A stretch of 60,666 nucleotides of DNA from Oscillospiraceae bacterium. GTDB lineage: Bacteria; Bacillota; Clostridia; Oscillospirales; Acutalibacteraceae. The notes under the pieces are model-generated. The model was not told the origin of the DNA, did no database searches, and was given only the letters and a program-made list of their open reading frames with translations. Shown piece after piece: positions 16,635 to 25,516 of this stretch. Positions within the stretch are counted from its first letter, which is position 1, and each line of letters begins with the position of its first letter. The DNA lies in contig SVNZ01000006.1 of the NCBI GenBank assembly GCA_015066595.1, forward strand, positions 1-60,666, written 5' to 3'. The position numbers were made by a program, and so were the translations under genes.

Positions 16635-19457
16635 ATGTCATCAGATAAAATTGTGATAAAAGGCGCACGAGAACATAATTTAAAAAACGTAGATGTCGAG
16701 ATACCCAGAGAAAAGCTGGTCGTTATGACGGGACTTTCGGGATCTGGTAAATCGTCGCTAGCTTTTGATACCATCTATGCTGAAGGTCAGCGCAGATATG
16801 TTGAGAGCTTGTCTTCTTATGCCAGAATGTTTTTGGGTCAGATGGAAAAACCATCGGTTGACTCTATCGACGGTCTGTCACCAGCTATCTCTATTGACCA
16901 GAAAACTACCTCTAAAAACCCTCGTTCTACTGTCGGGACTGTCACAGAGATTTACGATTATCTGCGACTATTGTATGCAAGAATCGGTGTGCCTCATTGT
17001 CCTGTTTGTGGAAAGGTTATAGAACAGCAGACTGTGGACCAGATTGCTGACAAGATTTTGTCCCTGCCGCAAGGCACAAAAATCCAGATTATGGCACCGG
17101 TAGTAAGGGCTAAAAAGGGCGAGCACAAAAAAGAGTTTGAAAGTGCAAGAAAAAGCGGTTTTGCTAGAGTCAGAGTTGACGGAATTATCTACGACTTGTT
17201 TGAAGATATAATTCTAGAAAAGAATAAAAAGCATACAATCGAAATTATTGTTGATCGACTTGTTGTGAGTGGCGATATCACTTCTAGACTTGCTGACAGC
17301 ATCGAAGTAGCATCAAAGCTCTCTTCAGGAATTATCGTTGTGAATGTGCTTGATAAGGAAGACCTCACTTTTTCACAGAACTACGCTTGTGCAGATCACG
17401 GTGTGAGCATTGAAGAGCTTAGCCCACGTATGTTTTCGTTCAACAATCCGTTTGGTGCGTGCGAAAAGTGTACAGGCTTAGGCGTGTTTATGCGTGTAGA
17501 TCCAAAACGTATAATTCCAGATAAGAATAAAAGCATAAATCAAGGAGGTCTCAAAGGTAGCGGTTGGGCACTTGAAGGGAACTCGATAGCGCTGATGTAT
17601 CTCGAAGGTCTTGCTGAAAAATACAACTTCTCACTTGATACTCCGATAAAAGATCTGAGCAAAGATGTGGTTGACAAAATCCTCTATGGTACTAATGGCG
17701 AAGAACTCAAGCTCGTTCGAAAGGGTGTATGGAAAGCAGGCATATTTTACAAGGCTTTCGAAGGTGTTATCCCTAACCTTGAGCGTAGATTTAAAGAAAC
17801 AAACAGCGCATGGATAAAAGAAGAAATCCAGAGCTTTATGACTGAGATTCCGTGTGACGAATGCAGTGGAAAGCGACTGTCAAAGCTCAGTTTGGCTGTC
17901 ACAGTCGGAGATATCAACATATCAGACTTGTGTGATATGTCTGTTATCAATATTTTGAAATTTATCGAAGAGTTAAAGCTCAGCGAACGAGACAGCATGA
18001 TTGCCGATCCTATTCTTAAAGAGATTAAGTCACGACTTAACTTTCTTCGTAGTGTAGGGCTTTCATATCTCACTCTTTCTAGAAGTGCCGGAACTCTTTC
18101 GGGTGGTGAGAGTCAGCGTATTCGTCTTGCTACTCAAATCGGTAGTTCGCTTATGGGTGTGCTCTATATTCTTGATGAGCCAAGCATCGGCTTGCATCAA
18201 AGGGATAACTCGAAACTTCTAGATACTTTAAAGAAGCTTCGTGATATAGGAAATACTGTTATCGTTGTCGAACACGACGAAGATACTATGAATACCGCTG
18301 ATTATATCATAGATATTGGTCCCGGTGCAGGTGTGCACGGTGGCGAAATAGTTTGTAGCGGTACTGTTGAAGATATCAAAGCGTGCGAAAATTCGGTAAC
18401 AGGTCAGTATCTGAGTGGAAAACGCTCTATTCCTGTGCCGGAAAAAAGGCGAAAAGGAAACGGTAATTTTATCCGTATAAAAGGCGCTTCACAAAACAAT
18501 CTGAAAAATCTGAGCGTTAAGATTCCGCTCGGAAAATTTGTTTGTGTAACGGGTGTTTCAGGTTCGGGTAAATCGTCGCTGATTAACGAGATTTTGTATA
18601 AACATCTTGCAGCAACACTTAACAGAGCAAAGACAACTCCCGGTGATTTTAAAGAGATTTTAGGTGTTGAGTATCTTGACAAGGTTATCGCTATCGACCA
18701 AAGCCCTATCGGTCGAACACCTCGTTCAAACCCTGCGACATACACCGGCGTTTTCACAGATATCAGAGAGCTTTTTGCTTCTACTCAGGATGCAAAGATG
18801 CGTGGATATAACGCAGGCAGATTTTCTTTCAACGTCAAGGGTGGTCGATGTGAAGCATGTCAGGGTGACGGAATCTTAAAGATAGAGATGCACTTTCTCC
18901 CTGATATTTATGTACCATGTGAGGTGTGTAAAGGACAGCGCTATAACCGTGAGACTTTAGAAGTCAAGTACAAAGGAAAGACTATCTACGATGTACTGGA
19001 AATGACTGTCGAAGAAGGACTTGAGTTTTTCAAAAATATGCCCAAAATTGCTAGAAAGCTCCAGACCTTGTATGATGTCGGCTTAGGCTATATTAAGATT
19101 GGTCAACCTGCTACAACGCTCTCAGGTGGTGAAGCTCAGCGTGTCAAGCTCTCAACAGAACTTTCAAAAAGAAGCACAGGCAAAACCGTGTATATTCTGG
19201 ACGAGCCTACAACGGGACTTCATATAGCGGATGTTCACAAGCTCACCGATGTGCTTCAGAAATTAGTTGATACAGGCAACACGGTTATTGTTATTGAACA
19301 TAATCTTGATCTTATCAAAACAGCCGACCATATCATTGATCTTGGTCCGGAGGGTGGCGATCTGGGTGGTATGATTGTCGCTAGTGGCACTCCTGAAGAA
19401 GTAGCAAAATGCAAGGAGTCTTACACAGGGCAGTATTTGGCCTCACTTTTAAAATAA
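16635..19457 (+). CDS. uvrA: UvrABC excinuclease subunit A
   Basis: Damage-recognition ATPase of nucleotide excision repair. The 940-residue length is standard. Two ABC ATPase modules are visible: Walker [15 protein letters not shown] near residue 32 with its signature [12 protein letters not shown], and a second [14 protein letters not shown] with [12 protein letters not shown]. Zinc-binding cysteine pairs occur at CPVCGK, CEKCTG and CEACQG...CEVCKG. The start ATG follows AGGAGG. A possible SOS box lies upstream. Its terminator is followed after only about 30 bases by the phage-derived cassette. Confidence 0.98.
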   Translation: MSSDKIVIKGAREHNLKNVDVEIPREKLVVMTGLSGSGKSSLAFDTIYAEGQRRYVESLSSYARMFLGQMEKPSVDSIDGLSPAISIDQKTTSKNPRSTVGTVTEIYDYLRLLYARIGVPHCPVCGKVIEQQTVDQIADKILSLPQGTKIQIMAPVVRAKKGEHKKEFESARKSGFARVRVDGIIYDLFEDIILEKNKKHTIEIIVDRLVVSGDITSRLADSIEVASKLSSGIIVVNVLDKEDLTFSQNYACADHGVSIEELSPRMFSFNNPFGACEKCTGLGVFMRVDPKRIIPDKNKSINQGGLKGSGWALEGNSIALMYLEGLAEKYNFSLDTPIKDLSKDVVDKILYGTNGEELKLVRKGVWKAGIFYKAFEGVIPNLERRFKETNSAWIKEEIQSFMTEIPCDECSGKRLSKLSLAVTVGDINISDLCDMSVINILKFIEELKLSERDSMIADPILKEIKSRLNFLRSVGLSYLTLSRSAGTLSGGESQRIRLATQIGSSLMGVLYILDEPSIGLHQRDNSKLLDTLKKLRDIGNTVIVVEHDEDTMNTADYIIDIGPGAGVHGGEIVCSGTVEDIKACENSVTGQYLSGKRSIPVPEKRRKGNGNFIRIKGASQNNLKNLSVKIPLGKFVCVTGVSGSGKSSLINEILYKHLAATLNRAKTTPGDFKEILGVEYLDKVIAIDQSPIGRTPRSNPATYTGVFTDIRELFASTQDAKMRGYNAGRFSFNVKGGRCEACQGDGILKIEMHFLPDIYVPCEVCKGQRYNRETLEVKYKGKTIYDVLEMTVEEGLEFFKNMPKIARKLQTLYDVGLGYIKIGQPATTLSGGEAQRVKLSTELSKRSTGKTVYILDEPTTGLHIADVHKLTDVLQKLVDTGNTVIVIEHNLDLIKTADHIIDLGPEGGDLGGMIVASGTPEEVAKCKESYTGQYLASLLK

Positions 19458-19478
19458 AATTTAATATTAATTTTTTAG

Positions 19479-19511
19479 AAAAGTTGCATAGAAATATGCA
19501 ACTTTTTTTAT
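19479..19511 (+). terminator. Terminator of uvrA
   Basis: AAAAGTTGCATA / TATGCAACTTTT arms with a GAAA loop are followed by a run of T. Confidence 0.85.
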
Positions 19512-19540
19512 TTTTTCAGGGATAGGTAGGAGGTGTGATT

Positions 19541-20557
19541 ATGATTGTAATCAATTCAGGAAAAATGACCATCCCTGAAGAAGAGAGGTTCATCGGTTTT
19601 GCTGGCGATAACCTCCACTCTACAAAACAGTTTTTGCTCATCGGTATCAGTGAGCAAAACTGTATCTACAGGTTGTACCTGACATTTGATGACGGTACTA
19701 CTAACTACTTTGTTCTCGACAGCGAAGTAGTAGATGACTCGACACATCTTACCTGGAATATAGAAACAGGTCATATTTTTAAAAGCGGAACAGTAAAAGC
19801 ACAGATTAAGTCAATAGCAGAAGACGGAGAAATCTACCACACAAACAGTGATTTTTTCTTAGTAGGACATACCGCCGAGTTTAACCCGAGCTTCAAGGAT
19901 ACTGAAAACTCAGAGTTTCTTAAGTATGAAAAAGAACTCAACGAACTTATCGGGCGACTAGATGAGGGGCTTAACGAGGTTGTGCCAACATCACGAAAAA
20001 TCGCAGGAATCAATCTAAAAGATGATATCACAGCAAGTGAACTGAGAAACTCACTGAAAACGCACCCGATATTAGCACTGCTCAATGAAACACCGACAGA
20101 GTCCACTGTTGGAGAAGAATATCAACTTTTGGTTTCTTATAAAAACGAAGAGTACAAGCTATATATGTGTGTGAACAAGATAGGTGAGGGCGATTGTGCA
20201 AAATATGAGTGGGAACTTCTCAACGAAAAACCTGACTTGAGGCAATTTGTCCCGATATCAACAAAGATTGCAGGTTTAGCGTTGAACAGAAGTTTGACTG
20301 AGGTTGAGCTTATGTACAGGTTGCACAAGTATTTAATAAACTTTTCTGACAAAGTGCCCACAAGCAAAACCTTTGGTTCAAAAGGACAGATTATATTTTC
20401 AACAGAAAATGGTGTGTTTAGAGTACATTACTTAAATGATGTTGACTATGAAAACCAAATATACGATTGGGTTGATTATCCGATGGGCTATGTTACAAAT
20501 GATGAGTTTGAAAAAACAGTTGGAGATATAGAAACCTTGTTGGAGGAATTGTTATGA
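19541..20557 (+). CDS. Phage tail/baseplate-like protein
   Basis: A 338-residue protein. The first 115 residues look like the beta-rich N-terminal domain of BppU-type upper baseplate proteins. A short coiled coil follows (KYEKELNELIGRLDEGL, about 127-143). Then come two copies of a receptor-binding-like motif, VPTSRKIAGINLKDDIT and VPISTKIAGLALNRSLT, each opening a beta segment, as in tail fibres of gut Firmicutes phages. ATG at 19541 is seven bases behind AGGAGG; a GTG two codons earlier is less well placed. It overlaps the next gene by four bases. Assignment to BppU rests on overall pattern, so the exact role is tentative. Confidence 0.65.
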   Translation: MIVINSGKMTIPEEERFIGFAGDNLHSTKQFLLIGISEQNCIYRLYLTFDDGTTNYFVLDSEVVDDSTHLTWNIETGHIFKSGTVKAQIKSIAEDGEIYHTNSDFFLVGHTAEFNPSFKDTENSEFLKYEKELNELIGRLDEGLNEVVPTSRKIAGINLKDDITASELRNSLKTHPILALLNETPTESTVGEEYQLLVSYKNEEYKLYMCVNKIGEGDCAKYEWELLNEKPDLRQFVPISTKIAGLALNRSLTEVELMYRLHKYLINFSDKVPTSKTFGSKGQIIFSTENGVFRVHYLNDVDYENQIYDWVDYPMGYVTNDEFEKTVGDIETLLEELL

Positions 20558-21066
20558 GCATAGCGGATAAGATTTTGACATTGAACTGTGCAAAAAAAGA
20601 TATAGCAAATGCGATAGTGAACAAGGGTGGCGCTGTTTCAGGAGGATTTTCTTCCTTTGCTGATGATATTGCACAAATACCGTCTGGTGTTAGCGATGAG
20701 CTTTTGAAATCTCTTGTTGACGGAACGATACAATCCTTTGAATGCACAGCAACAGTACTGCGCAATTATTCTTTTTATCGTTGTGAACAGCTTGAGTACA
20801 TATGTCTTATAAATGCGACATCAATCGGAGCATATGCATTTATGCGTTGCTCAAGTCTGTCTAAGCTGATTATTTACAATGAGAACTGTGAACTATCAAA
20901 CACAGATGCTTTGAGTATGACAGCAATTTCCGCCGGTACAGGATATATATATGTTCCGGATAGTGCGGTAGAAGCATACAAAAACGCAACAAACTGGAAT
21001 ATGTATGCTACACAGATAAAAGGTATATCTGAACTTGAAGAAGCTGTAGCGAAGGAGAGTGCGTAA
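20554..21066 (+). CDS. Phage tail-associated protein with BspA-type leucine-rich repeats
   Basis: A 170-residue protein. The first 45 residues (MSIADKILTLNCAKKDIANAI, then FADDIAQIP) form a small N-terminal module that I know from tail proteins of Firmicutes gut phages, where different C-terminal domains are attached to it. Here the attached part is a short LRR_5/BspA-like region (YSFYRCEQLEYICLINATSIGAYAFMRCSSL, then VPDSAVEAYKNATNW). This suggests a surface- or glycan-binding tail accessory. Start codon ATG overlaps the previous stop (ATGA), and the next gene begins directly after the stop. Confidence 0.65.
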   Translation: MSIADKILTLNCAKKDIANAIVNKGGAVSGGFSSFADDIAQIPSGVSDELLKSLVDGTIQSFECTATVLRNYSFYRCEQLEYICLINATSIGAYAFMRCSSLSKLIIYNENCELSNTDALSMTAISAGTGYIYVPDSAVEAYKNATNWNMYATQIKGISELEEAVAKESA

Positions 21067-21261
21067 ATGATAGTTGTAAGCGAATTTAAGCAGAATTTAG
21101 ATTCTGTTGAACGTGTGTTATTCAAAAGCGACAGCGGTTTTAAAATCCGCAAGCTTGGAACTGATTCGGTATTTGATAGCGCAGTTGAGCTTAAATCGGT
21201 CGATGTTGAGTACGAGGAAACAGATATATTAGCTATTGAAAGTAGTGAAGTCTATGGATAG
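21067..21261 (+). CDS. Small unknown protein of the phage cassette
   Basis: A 64-residue acidic protein with no recognised family. The visible pattern is an amphipathic N-terminus (FKQNLDSVERVLFKSDSGFKI) and a Glu/Asp-rich C-terminus (VDVEYEETDILAIESSE). It starts directly after the stop of the LRR gene behind AAGGAG and overlaps the XhlA-like gene by eight bases. The position corresponds to that of XkdX-type small proteins in other phages, but the sequence does not show that signature. Confidence 0.55.
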   Translation: MIVVSEFKQNLDSVERVLFKSDSGFKIRKLGTDSVFDSAVELKSVDVEYEETDILAIESSEVYG

Positions 21262-21568
21262 TACAATCACGCGTGCAGAGCACAATGAATTTGTAAAGCG
21301 TATGACCGATGAGCACAACCGCATGAATCATCGCATAAATACACTTGAGGGTTCAAATGCACAGCTACAGGAACTGGTTTCAAACGTCGGCAAAATGGCT
21401 GTGAATATGGAACATATGCTTGATGAACAGCGTGCTCAGAGTGAACGACTCGAAAGACTTGAAGCGATTCCGAATCAAAGTTGGAATACTTTAAAAAACT
21501 CGGTATTAAGTGCTATTGGCGCAGTACTCGGCGGTGCAATAATCGCCGCAATAATATTTTTTATGTAA
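21254..21568 (+). CDS. XhlA-like membrane-associated lysis accessory protein
   Basis: A protein of about 104 residues with a long coiled-coil region (HNEFVKRMTDEHNRMNHRIN through QSERLERLEA) and one C-terminal membrane helix (LSAIGAVLGGAIIAAIIFFM), the architecture of XhlA/hemolysin-type phage proteins that assist the holin. I take ATG at 21254 as the start; a TTG at 21236 would extend it by six residues but has no ribosome site. It lies 12 bases ahead of the holin. Confidence 0.65.
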   Translation: MDSTITRAEHNEFVKRMTDEHNRMNHRINTLEGSNAQLQELVSNVGKMAVNMEHMLDEQRAQSERLERLEAIPNQSWNTLKNSVLSAIGAVLGGAIIAAIIFFM

Positions 21569-21580
21569 AGGGGTTTTTCT

Positions 21581-21796
21581 TTGAATAAAAGTTACTATAT
21601 AAATTGGCTCAAGGCAGCTGTGATCAGGGCACTAAAAACGGTGGCTCAAACAGCGGTAGCGACAATTTCAGTTTCATCTATGGTGTCAGAAGTGGACTGG
21701 GTTGCGGTGCTTTCCACATCTGCTTTATCTGGTGTTTTGTCACTGCTTACAAGCGTTACGGGCTTGCCTGAAGTGAATGAGAGTGGTGAACAATAA
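21581..21796 (+). CDS. Phage holin, r1t type
   Basis: A 71-residue membrane protein that matches the r1t holin family well: WLKAAVIRALKTVAQTAVATI, an aspartate/tryptophan turn (SEVDWVAVLSTSALSGVLSLL) and TSVTGLPEV at the end. Two membrane segments. Holins make the timed hole that lets the endolysin reach the wall. The start is TTG behind AAAGGGG. It overlaps the endolysin by one base (TAATG). Confidence 0.85.
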   Translation: MNKSYYINWLKAAVIRALKTVAQTAVATISVSSMVSEVDWVAVLSTSALSGVLSLLTSVTGLPEVNESGEQ

Positions 21797-22566
21797 TGGC
21801 TAGTGTTACAGCTACTCAGGTTCTGGATCTTGCAAGAACACAAATAGGTGTGAAAGCTACAGATATAAAACGCTGTAAGTATAACAAATGGTACTATGGA
21901 GCTGATGTCAGCGGTGTGGGCTACGACTGGTGCGAGGTTTTCATTCAGTGGTTATTTTATAAGCTTGACGCTTCCTCAATGCTTTACACAAAGACAGCAA
22001 ACTGCGGTGCACAGGGACAAGCTTTTTATAAAGAAGGGAAACTTGTCACAAAAAACTTCAAAGTGGGCGATATTGTTATGTTCCACTGGACAAATGCAAA
22101 GTCATCGTGGGTGTCTTCGGTTTACACTATGGATCACGTCGGTATTATAGAAAAGGTGAACAGTGACGGTACATACACAACTATAGAAGGCAACACCGGC
22201 AATACAACTAACGGTGAAGTTATGCGGCGCACTCGTTATCTTTCACAGATTTCGTGTGCGTGCAGACCAGCCTACAAAAGTGAGATTTCAGTAAAGTTTT
22301 CTACCTATAACATAAAGATGTCGAAAATCTGGAAAGGCTCATCAAAAAACAAGAGTGATCAGGTGCTTACTTTGCAGTGCCTGCTATATGCAAAAGGCTA
22401 CAAAGGAAAAGACGGTAAAGCTCTGGCGTTGGATGGTGATTTCGGAGTCAATACCGAGTATGCACTAAAGTCTTTTGAAAAAGCAAAAGGCCTTGACAAA
22501 AGCGGTGTCAGCGGTGTTTGTGAACGTGCAAAATGGGCGCTCTTACTTGGTGAGTATAAAAAGTAA
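21796..22566 (+). CDS. Endolysin with CHAP and peptidoglycan-binding domains
   Basis: A 256-residue cell-wall hydrolase. The N-terminal CHAP amidase/endopeptidase domain (residues 1-155) shows C46 (YDWCEVFIQW), H114 (TMDHVGIIEKV) and N133 (IEGNTG) as a plausible catalytic triad. The C-terminal region (about 170-256) is a PG_binding_1-like repeat (VLTLQCLLYAKGY ... ALDGDFGVNTEYALKSFEKAKGL). There is no signal peptide, in keeping with holin-dependent release. A terminator follows, closing the cassette. Confidence 0.88.
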   Translation: MASVTATQVLDLARTQIGVKATDIKRCKYNKWYYGADVSGVGYDWCEVFIQWLFYKLDASSMLYTKTANCGAQGQAFYKEGKLVTKNFKVGDIVMFHWTNAKSSWVSSVYTMDHVGIIEKVNSDGTYTTIEGNTGNTTNGEVMRRTRYLSQISCACRPAYKSEISVKFSTYNIKMSKIWKGSSKNKSDQVLTLQCLLYAKGYKGKDGKALALDGDFGVNTEYALKSFEKAKGLDKSGVSGVCERAKWALLLGEYKK

Positions 22567-22586
22567 AATTAGTTTAAAAATCAGCT

Positions 22587-22613
22587 AAAGGGCAGTCTTA
22601 TGGCTGTCCTTTT
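22587..22613 (+). terminator. Terminator of the phage-derived cassette
   Basis: AAAGGGCAG / CTGTCCTTT arms with an 8-base loop and a following T-rich stretch. Confidence 0.75.
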
Positions 22614-22617
22614 GCTG

Positions 22618-22646
22618 TTGTGTATAAAAAATGATTGTGTTATACT
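22618..22646 (+). promoter_or_regulatory. Promoter for the hydrolase-PPTase pair
   Basis: TTGTGT (22618-22623), a 17-base spacer and TATACT (22641-22646), 32 bases ahead of the ATG at 22679. Confidence 0.55.
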
Positions 22647-22678
22647 ATAAATATGTAAGTGTATTGTGAGGTGTTTTT

Positions 22679-23791
22679 ATGAAGACTCCAAAAACAACTA
22701 TTCTCGACTATATTGATTGGCGAGGAGATATATCTTTTGATTTAGATGGTATTAACGAGGTTGATTGTCTTATTTTTGCAACCCTTGCTTATATTGATTT
22801 TTCTTTAACTCCGTTTGTCAACACTCTTGATTTGCGTATGGCTCCTACTATTGCTGAGATATATGACTCTATGTCGCATGTAAAAGGTAGCGACAAGCAG
22901 TTTATGACTTTACTTTGTAAATGTGCAAAAAGCAAGCGATTCAAGAATGTTGAGGTTTTTGCATACGAATCTATTATTGATGAAGAACAGCACACTCAGT
23001 TTTGTGCTGTATCGTTTTTTACACCACATAGGGAAGCTGTTATTACTTTCAGAGGAACTGACGATAGCTTGGTCGGTTGGGAAGAGGATCTTAAGATGTC
23101 TTTTTCTAAGATACCTGCACAAAGCTATGCACAAAGTTACGCTAACAAAGTTGCATCGAACTGTCAGGAAATACCTTTTTATATTACCGGACATTCAAAG
23201 GGTGGGAACCTTGCTATTTGGGCAGGAGCTCACCTCAGTGACGATAATTTCAAGAGACTTGTGAAAATCTATGATAATGATGGTCCGGGCTTTTGTGGTG
23301 AGTTTACAAAGTCAGCGGGCTACAATCGCATCATGAACAAAACTCTCAAGTTTGTTGTGGATTCCTCAATAATAGGAATGTTTCTGGATAGCGATACTGA
23401 CCAAAAGATCGTAGCGAGTAACGAGATGTCTACTCTTATGCAACACTATCCGATGTCATGGATAGTGTTAGGCAAGAAGTTCTACACACTCGAAGACCGT
23501 TCGGCAGTCGGCAAAGCAACCGACTCAGTTATAAAAGAATGGCTTTCTACTTTGAGTTATGATGAACGCAAACAGGTTACTGAGATTATCTTTGAAATAC
23601 TGCGCAGCTCAAACGCAAAAACTCTGTCCCAACTTCGTGGTGCAGATGCTCCTAAAAAGATCGTACCAATGCTCAAAGCATATTCTGATACAGATAAAGA
23701 AAAAAAGCAGTTTTTGCTTTCTATTATCGGCAGGCTCAAAGGCATACTGAAAAAACGTGCGATCAGTATTTTTGATAACATACTGGAGTGA
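22679..23791 (+). CDS. Mbeg1-like alpha/beta hydrolase (DUF2974)
   Basis: A 370-residue cytoplasmic protein of the lipase-like DUF2974 family, common in clostridia and of unknown substrate. The nucleophile elbow GHSKGG lies at residues 171-176 (S173), preceded by VITFRGTDDSLVGW, the oxyanion-side strand of class 3 lipases, and followed by YDNDGPGF with a candidate acidic residue. The C-terminal 100 residues are helical and typical of this family. It is transcribed with the PPTase gene that follows. Confidence 0.75.
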   Translation: MKTPKTTILDYIDWRGDISFDLDGINEVDCLIFATLAYIDFSLTPFVNTLDLRMAPTIAEIYDSMSHVKGSDKQFMTLLCKCAKSKRFKNVEVFAYESIIDEEQHTQFCAVSFFTPHREAVITFRGTDDSLVGWEEDLKMSFSKIPAQSYAQSYANKVASNCQEIPFYITGHSKGGNLAIWAGAHLSDDNFKRLVKIYDNDGPGFCGEFTKSAGYNRIMNKTLKFVVDSSIIGMFLDSDTDQKIVASNEMSTLMQHYPMSWIVLGKKFYTLEDRSAVGKATDSVIKEWLSTLSYDERKQVTEIIFEILRSSNAKTLSQLRGADAPKKIVPMLKAYSDTDKEKKQFLLSIIGRLKGILKKRAISIFDNILE

Positions 23792-23796
23792 TAACT

Positions 23797-24366
23797 ATGC
23801 TACTTGTATTACATAAATTTTCAAACGACCCAAAAGCCCAATCACACGATTTTCTTAGCAAGTGCCTTTTTGAGTTTTGCGATATAAAAAACGCAGAAGA
23901 ACTTATCAAAAAAACCGAACATGGTAAACCATTAATTGATGGCTGTGCTTTTTCAATTTCTCATAGCAAGAAAGCGTTGTGCATAGCACTTAGCTGTGAA
24001 AAACAACCGGTGCTAGATATTAATGCACTTGTGATAGATGAAGTGACGTTTGCTGATTCGCTTGGAGTAGATATTGAGTCTGTTTTTGATAAAGAGTATG
24101 ACAGGTGTAAAAAGATAGCAGATGCAAAGTTTTTTGACAATGAGAAGACCTTGCTTTCGTTATGCAAGACTCAAAGCGAATTTATTGACCTGTTTTGCGA
24201 TATCTGGACGAAAAAAGAAAGCTACTGCAAGTACACAGGAGTAGGGCTCAAAGATGCGATGAGTTTTGATACTACTGATTATAGTGAAGATTTGATTTTT
24301 TACACGAAAAATCTCTTGATAGATGACAAGAAGTTCTCACTGAGTGTATGTTATAATGCGAAATAA
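23797..24366 (+). CDS. 4'-phosphopantetheinyl transferase, Sfp type
   Basis: Moves phosphopantetheine from CoA onto carrier proteins. The 189-residue product has the three family motifs: HGKPLIDGCAFSISHS, GVDIES with the magnesium acids, and the WTKKESYCKYTGVGL helix. It is slightly shorter than Bacillus Sfp. ATG at 23797 follows GGAG by about eight bases; a GTG at 23788 overlapping the previous stop is the alternative. No polyketide or non-ribosomal peptide gene is in the window, so the target may be a fatty-acid or other carrier protein elsewhere. Confidence 0.88.
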   Translation: MLLVLHKFSNDPKAQSHDFLSKCLFEFCDIKNAEELIKKTEHGKPLIDGCAFSISHSKKALCIALSCEKQPVLDINALVIDEVTFADSLGVDIESVFDKEYDRCKKIADAKFFDNEKTLLSLCKTQSEFIDLFCDIWTKKESYCKYTGVGLKDAMSFDTTDYSEDLIFYTKNLLIDDKKFSLSVCYNAK

Positions 24367-24462
24367 GAATTATGATATTTCCTTATAAGAAATAAAACTC
24401 TTTGATTATTTCTATAAAAGAAATAAATGGATCAAATAATTCTGAATTAGAAATAAAAATAG

Positions 24463-24523
24463 CCGCAAATTAAGCACATGGATATAGATGTAAGTTCCTT
24501 TTTTGCTTGATTTGCGGTTTTTT
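24463..24523 (+). terminator. Long stem-loop terminator
   Basis: A 14-bp stem (24463-24476 with 24504-24517) carries a 27-base loop and is followed by TTTTTT. It ends the hydrolase-PPTase transcript almost 100 bases past the stop. The spacer 24367-24462 holds three AGAAATAAA repeats and no gene that I can support. Confidence 0.7.
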
Positions 24524-24580
24524 AGTGCAGTTTGCATAAAAGACAGCACCTGAGATTTAAATGATTGTGACAAAAAGATG

Positions 24581-24609
24581 TTGACTTTAGCGTGCTAAAA
24601 CGGTAAAAT
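24581..24609 (+). promoter_or_regulatory. Promoter for the first amino acid ABC operon
   Basis: TTGACT (24581-24586), a 17-base spacer and TAAAAT (24604-24609), 32 bases ahead of the start at 24642. Confidence 0.75.
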
Positions 24610-24641
24610 GATATCACACTAATATTCAAAGGAGAATTGAC

Positions 24642-25424
24642 ATGAAAAGAATTATAGCATTAGTGATGGCAGTTTTAATGATGAGTGTAGTATTTGTAGG
24701 TTGCGGTTCTGCTTCTGACAGCACAAGCGATTTACAGTATATTACAGACAAAGGGACTCTCGTAGTAGGTATCACAGACTATGCACCTATGAACTACAAA
24801 GACGATAACGGTGAGTGGACCGGTTTTGATACAGAGTTTGCACTTTTAGTTGGTGAAAAGCTCGGCGTAGAAGTTGAGTTCATCGAAATCAACTGGGATA
24901 ACAAGTTCTTAGAGCTTGATTCTAAGTCAATCGACTGTATCTGGAACGGTATGACAATCACAGAAGAAGCAACTCTTAACTCTTCTGTTTCTGATCCATA
25001 TGTCGAGAACGCACAGGTTGTTGTTATGACAGCTGAAAATGCTGATAAATACACTGACGCTGACTCTATGGCAGACCTTTCATTTGCTGCAGAAGCTGGT
25101 TCTGCAGGTGAAGCTACAATCACAGAAAACGGTTGGGCTAACTACACAGCAGTAAAAGCTCAGTCTGACGCCTTACTTGAAGTTGCTTCAGGTTCTTCAG
25201 ACGCTTGCGTTATCGATATCACAATGGCTAACGCTATGACAGGTGAAGGCACAAGCTATGAAGACCTCGTACAGGCTCTCAAGCTCAACACAGAGCAGTA
25301 TGGTATCGCTTGCAGAAAAGATTCTGATCTCACAGCTAAGATTAACGAGATTATGAGCGAACTCAAGGGCGACGGTACTTTAGAAGCACTGGCTCAGAAA
25401 TACGAGCTCGCACTTGTAAAATAA
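24642..25424 (+). CDS. Amino acid ABC transporter substrate-binding lipoprotein (family 3)
   Basis: A 260-residue periplasmic-type binding protein anchored by lipid. The signal peptide ends in VFVGCG with the lipobox cysteine at residue 21. The mature part is the family 3 solute-binding fold (GTLVVGITDYAPMNYKDDNGEWTGFDTEFA; DCIWNGMTITEEA). It heads a three-gene importer with a permease and an ATPase, separated from the permease by a strong hairpin. Polar amino acids are the usual substrates; the exact one is unknown. Confidence 0.92.
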   Translation: MKRIIALVMAVLMMSVVFVGCGSASDSTSDLQYITDKGTLVVGITDYAPMNYKDDNGEWTGFDTEFALLVGEKLGVEVEFIEINWDNKFLELDSKSIDCIWNGMTITEEATLNSSVSDPYVENAQVVVMTAENADKYTDADSMADLSFAAEAGSAGEATITENGWANYTAVKAQSDALLEVASGSSDACVIDITMANAMTGEGTSYEDLVQALKLNTEQYGIACRKDSDLTAKINEIMSELKGDGTLEALAQKYELALVK

Positions 25425-25450
25425 TTTTTCGTAAGTATATAATTTTTAGT

Positions 25451-25481
25451 CAAAGCTGGCGGATTGTATTCGTCAGCTTTG
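25451..25481 (+). other. Intercistronic stem-loop after the binding-protein gene
   Basis: An 11-bp stem, CAAAGCTGGCG / CGTCAGCTTTG, without a T-run. Such hairpins typically protect the 3' end of the abundant binding-protein mRNA and lower downstream expression; that role is inferred. Confidence 0.6.
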
Positions 25482-25516
25482 CTTGCTGAATAACCGTAAT
25501 TTAGGAAGGAATAAAT

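Larger units (their letters stand above)
19541..22566 (+). mobile_element. Phage-derived tail/lysis cassette (prophage remnant or domesticated unit)
   Basis: Six tightly packed genes resemble the distal end of a siphophage late operon: tail-tip-like protein, LRR tail protein, small unknown, XhlA-like protein, holin and endolysin. There is no integrase, terminase, capsid, portal or tape-measure gene nearby, and no attachment-site repeat was seen at the edges. All six frames are open and the gene overlaps (ATGA and ATAATG types) are intact, so the unit looks maintained rather than decaying. Confidence 0.75.

Noticed and set aside
19535..19541. GTG at 19535 as start of the tail-like protein
   Set aside because: It lies one base behind the AGGAGG; the ATG at 19541 has proper spacing.
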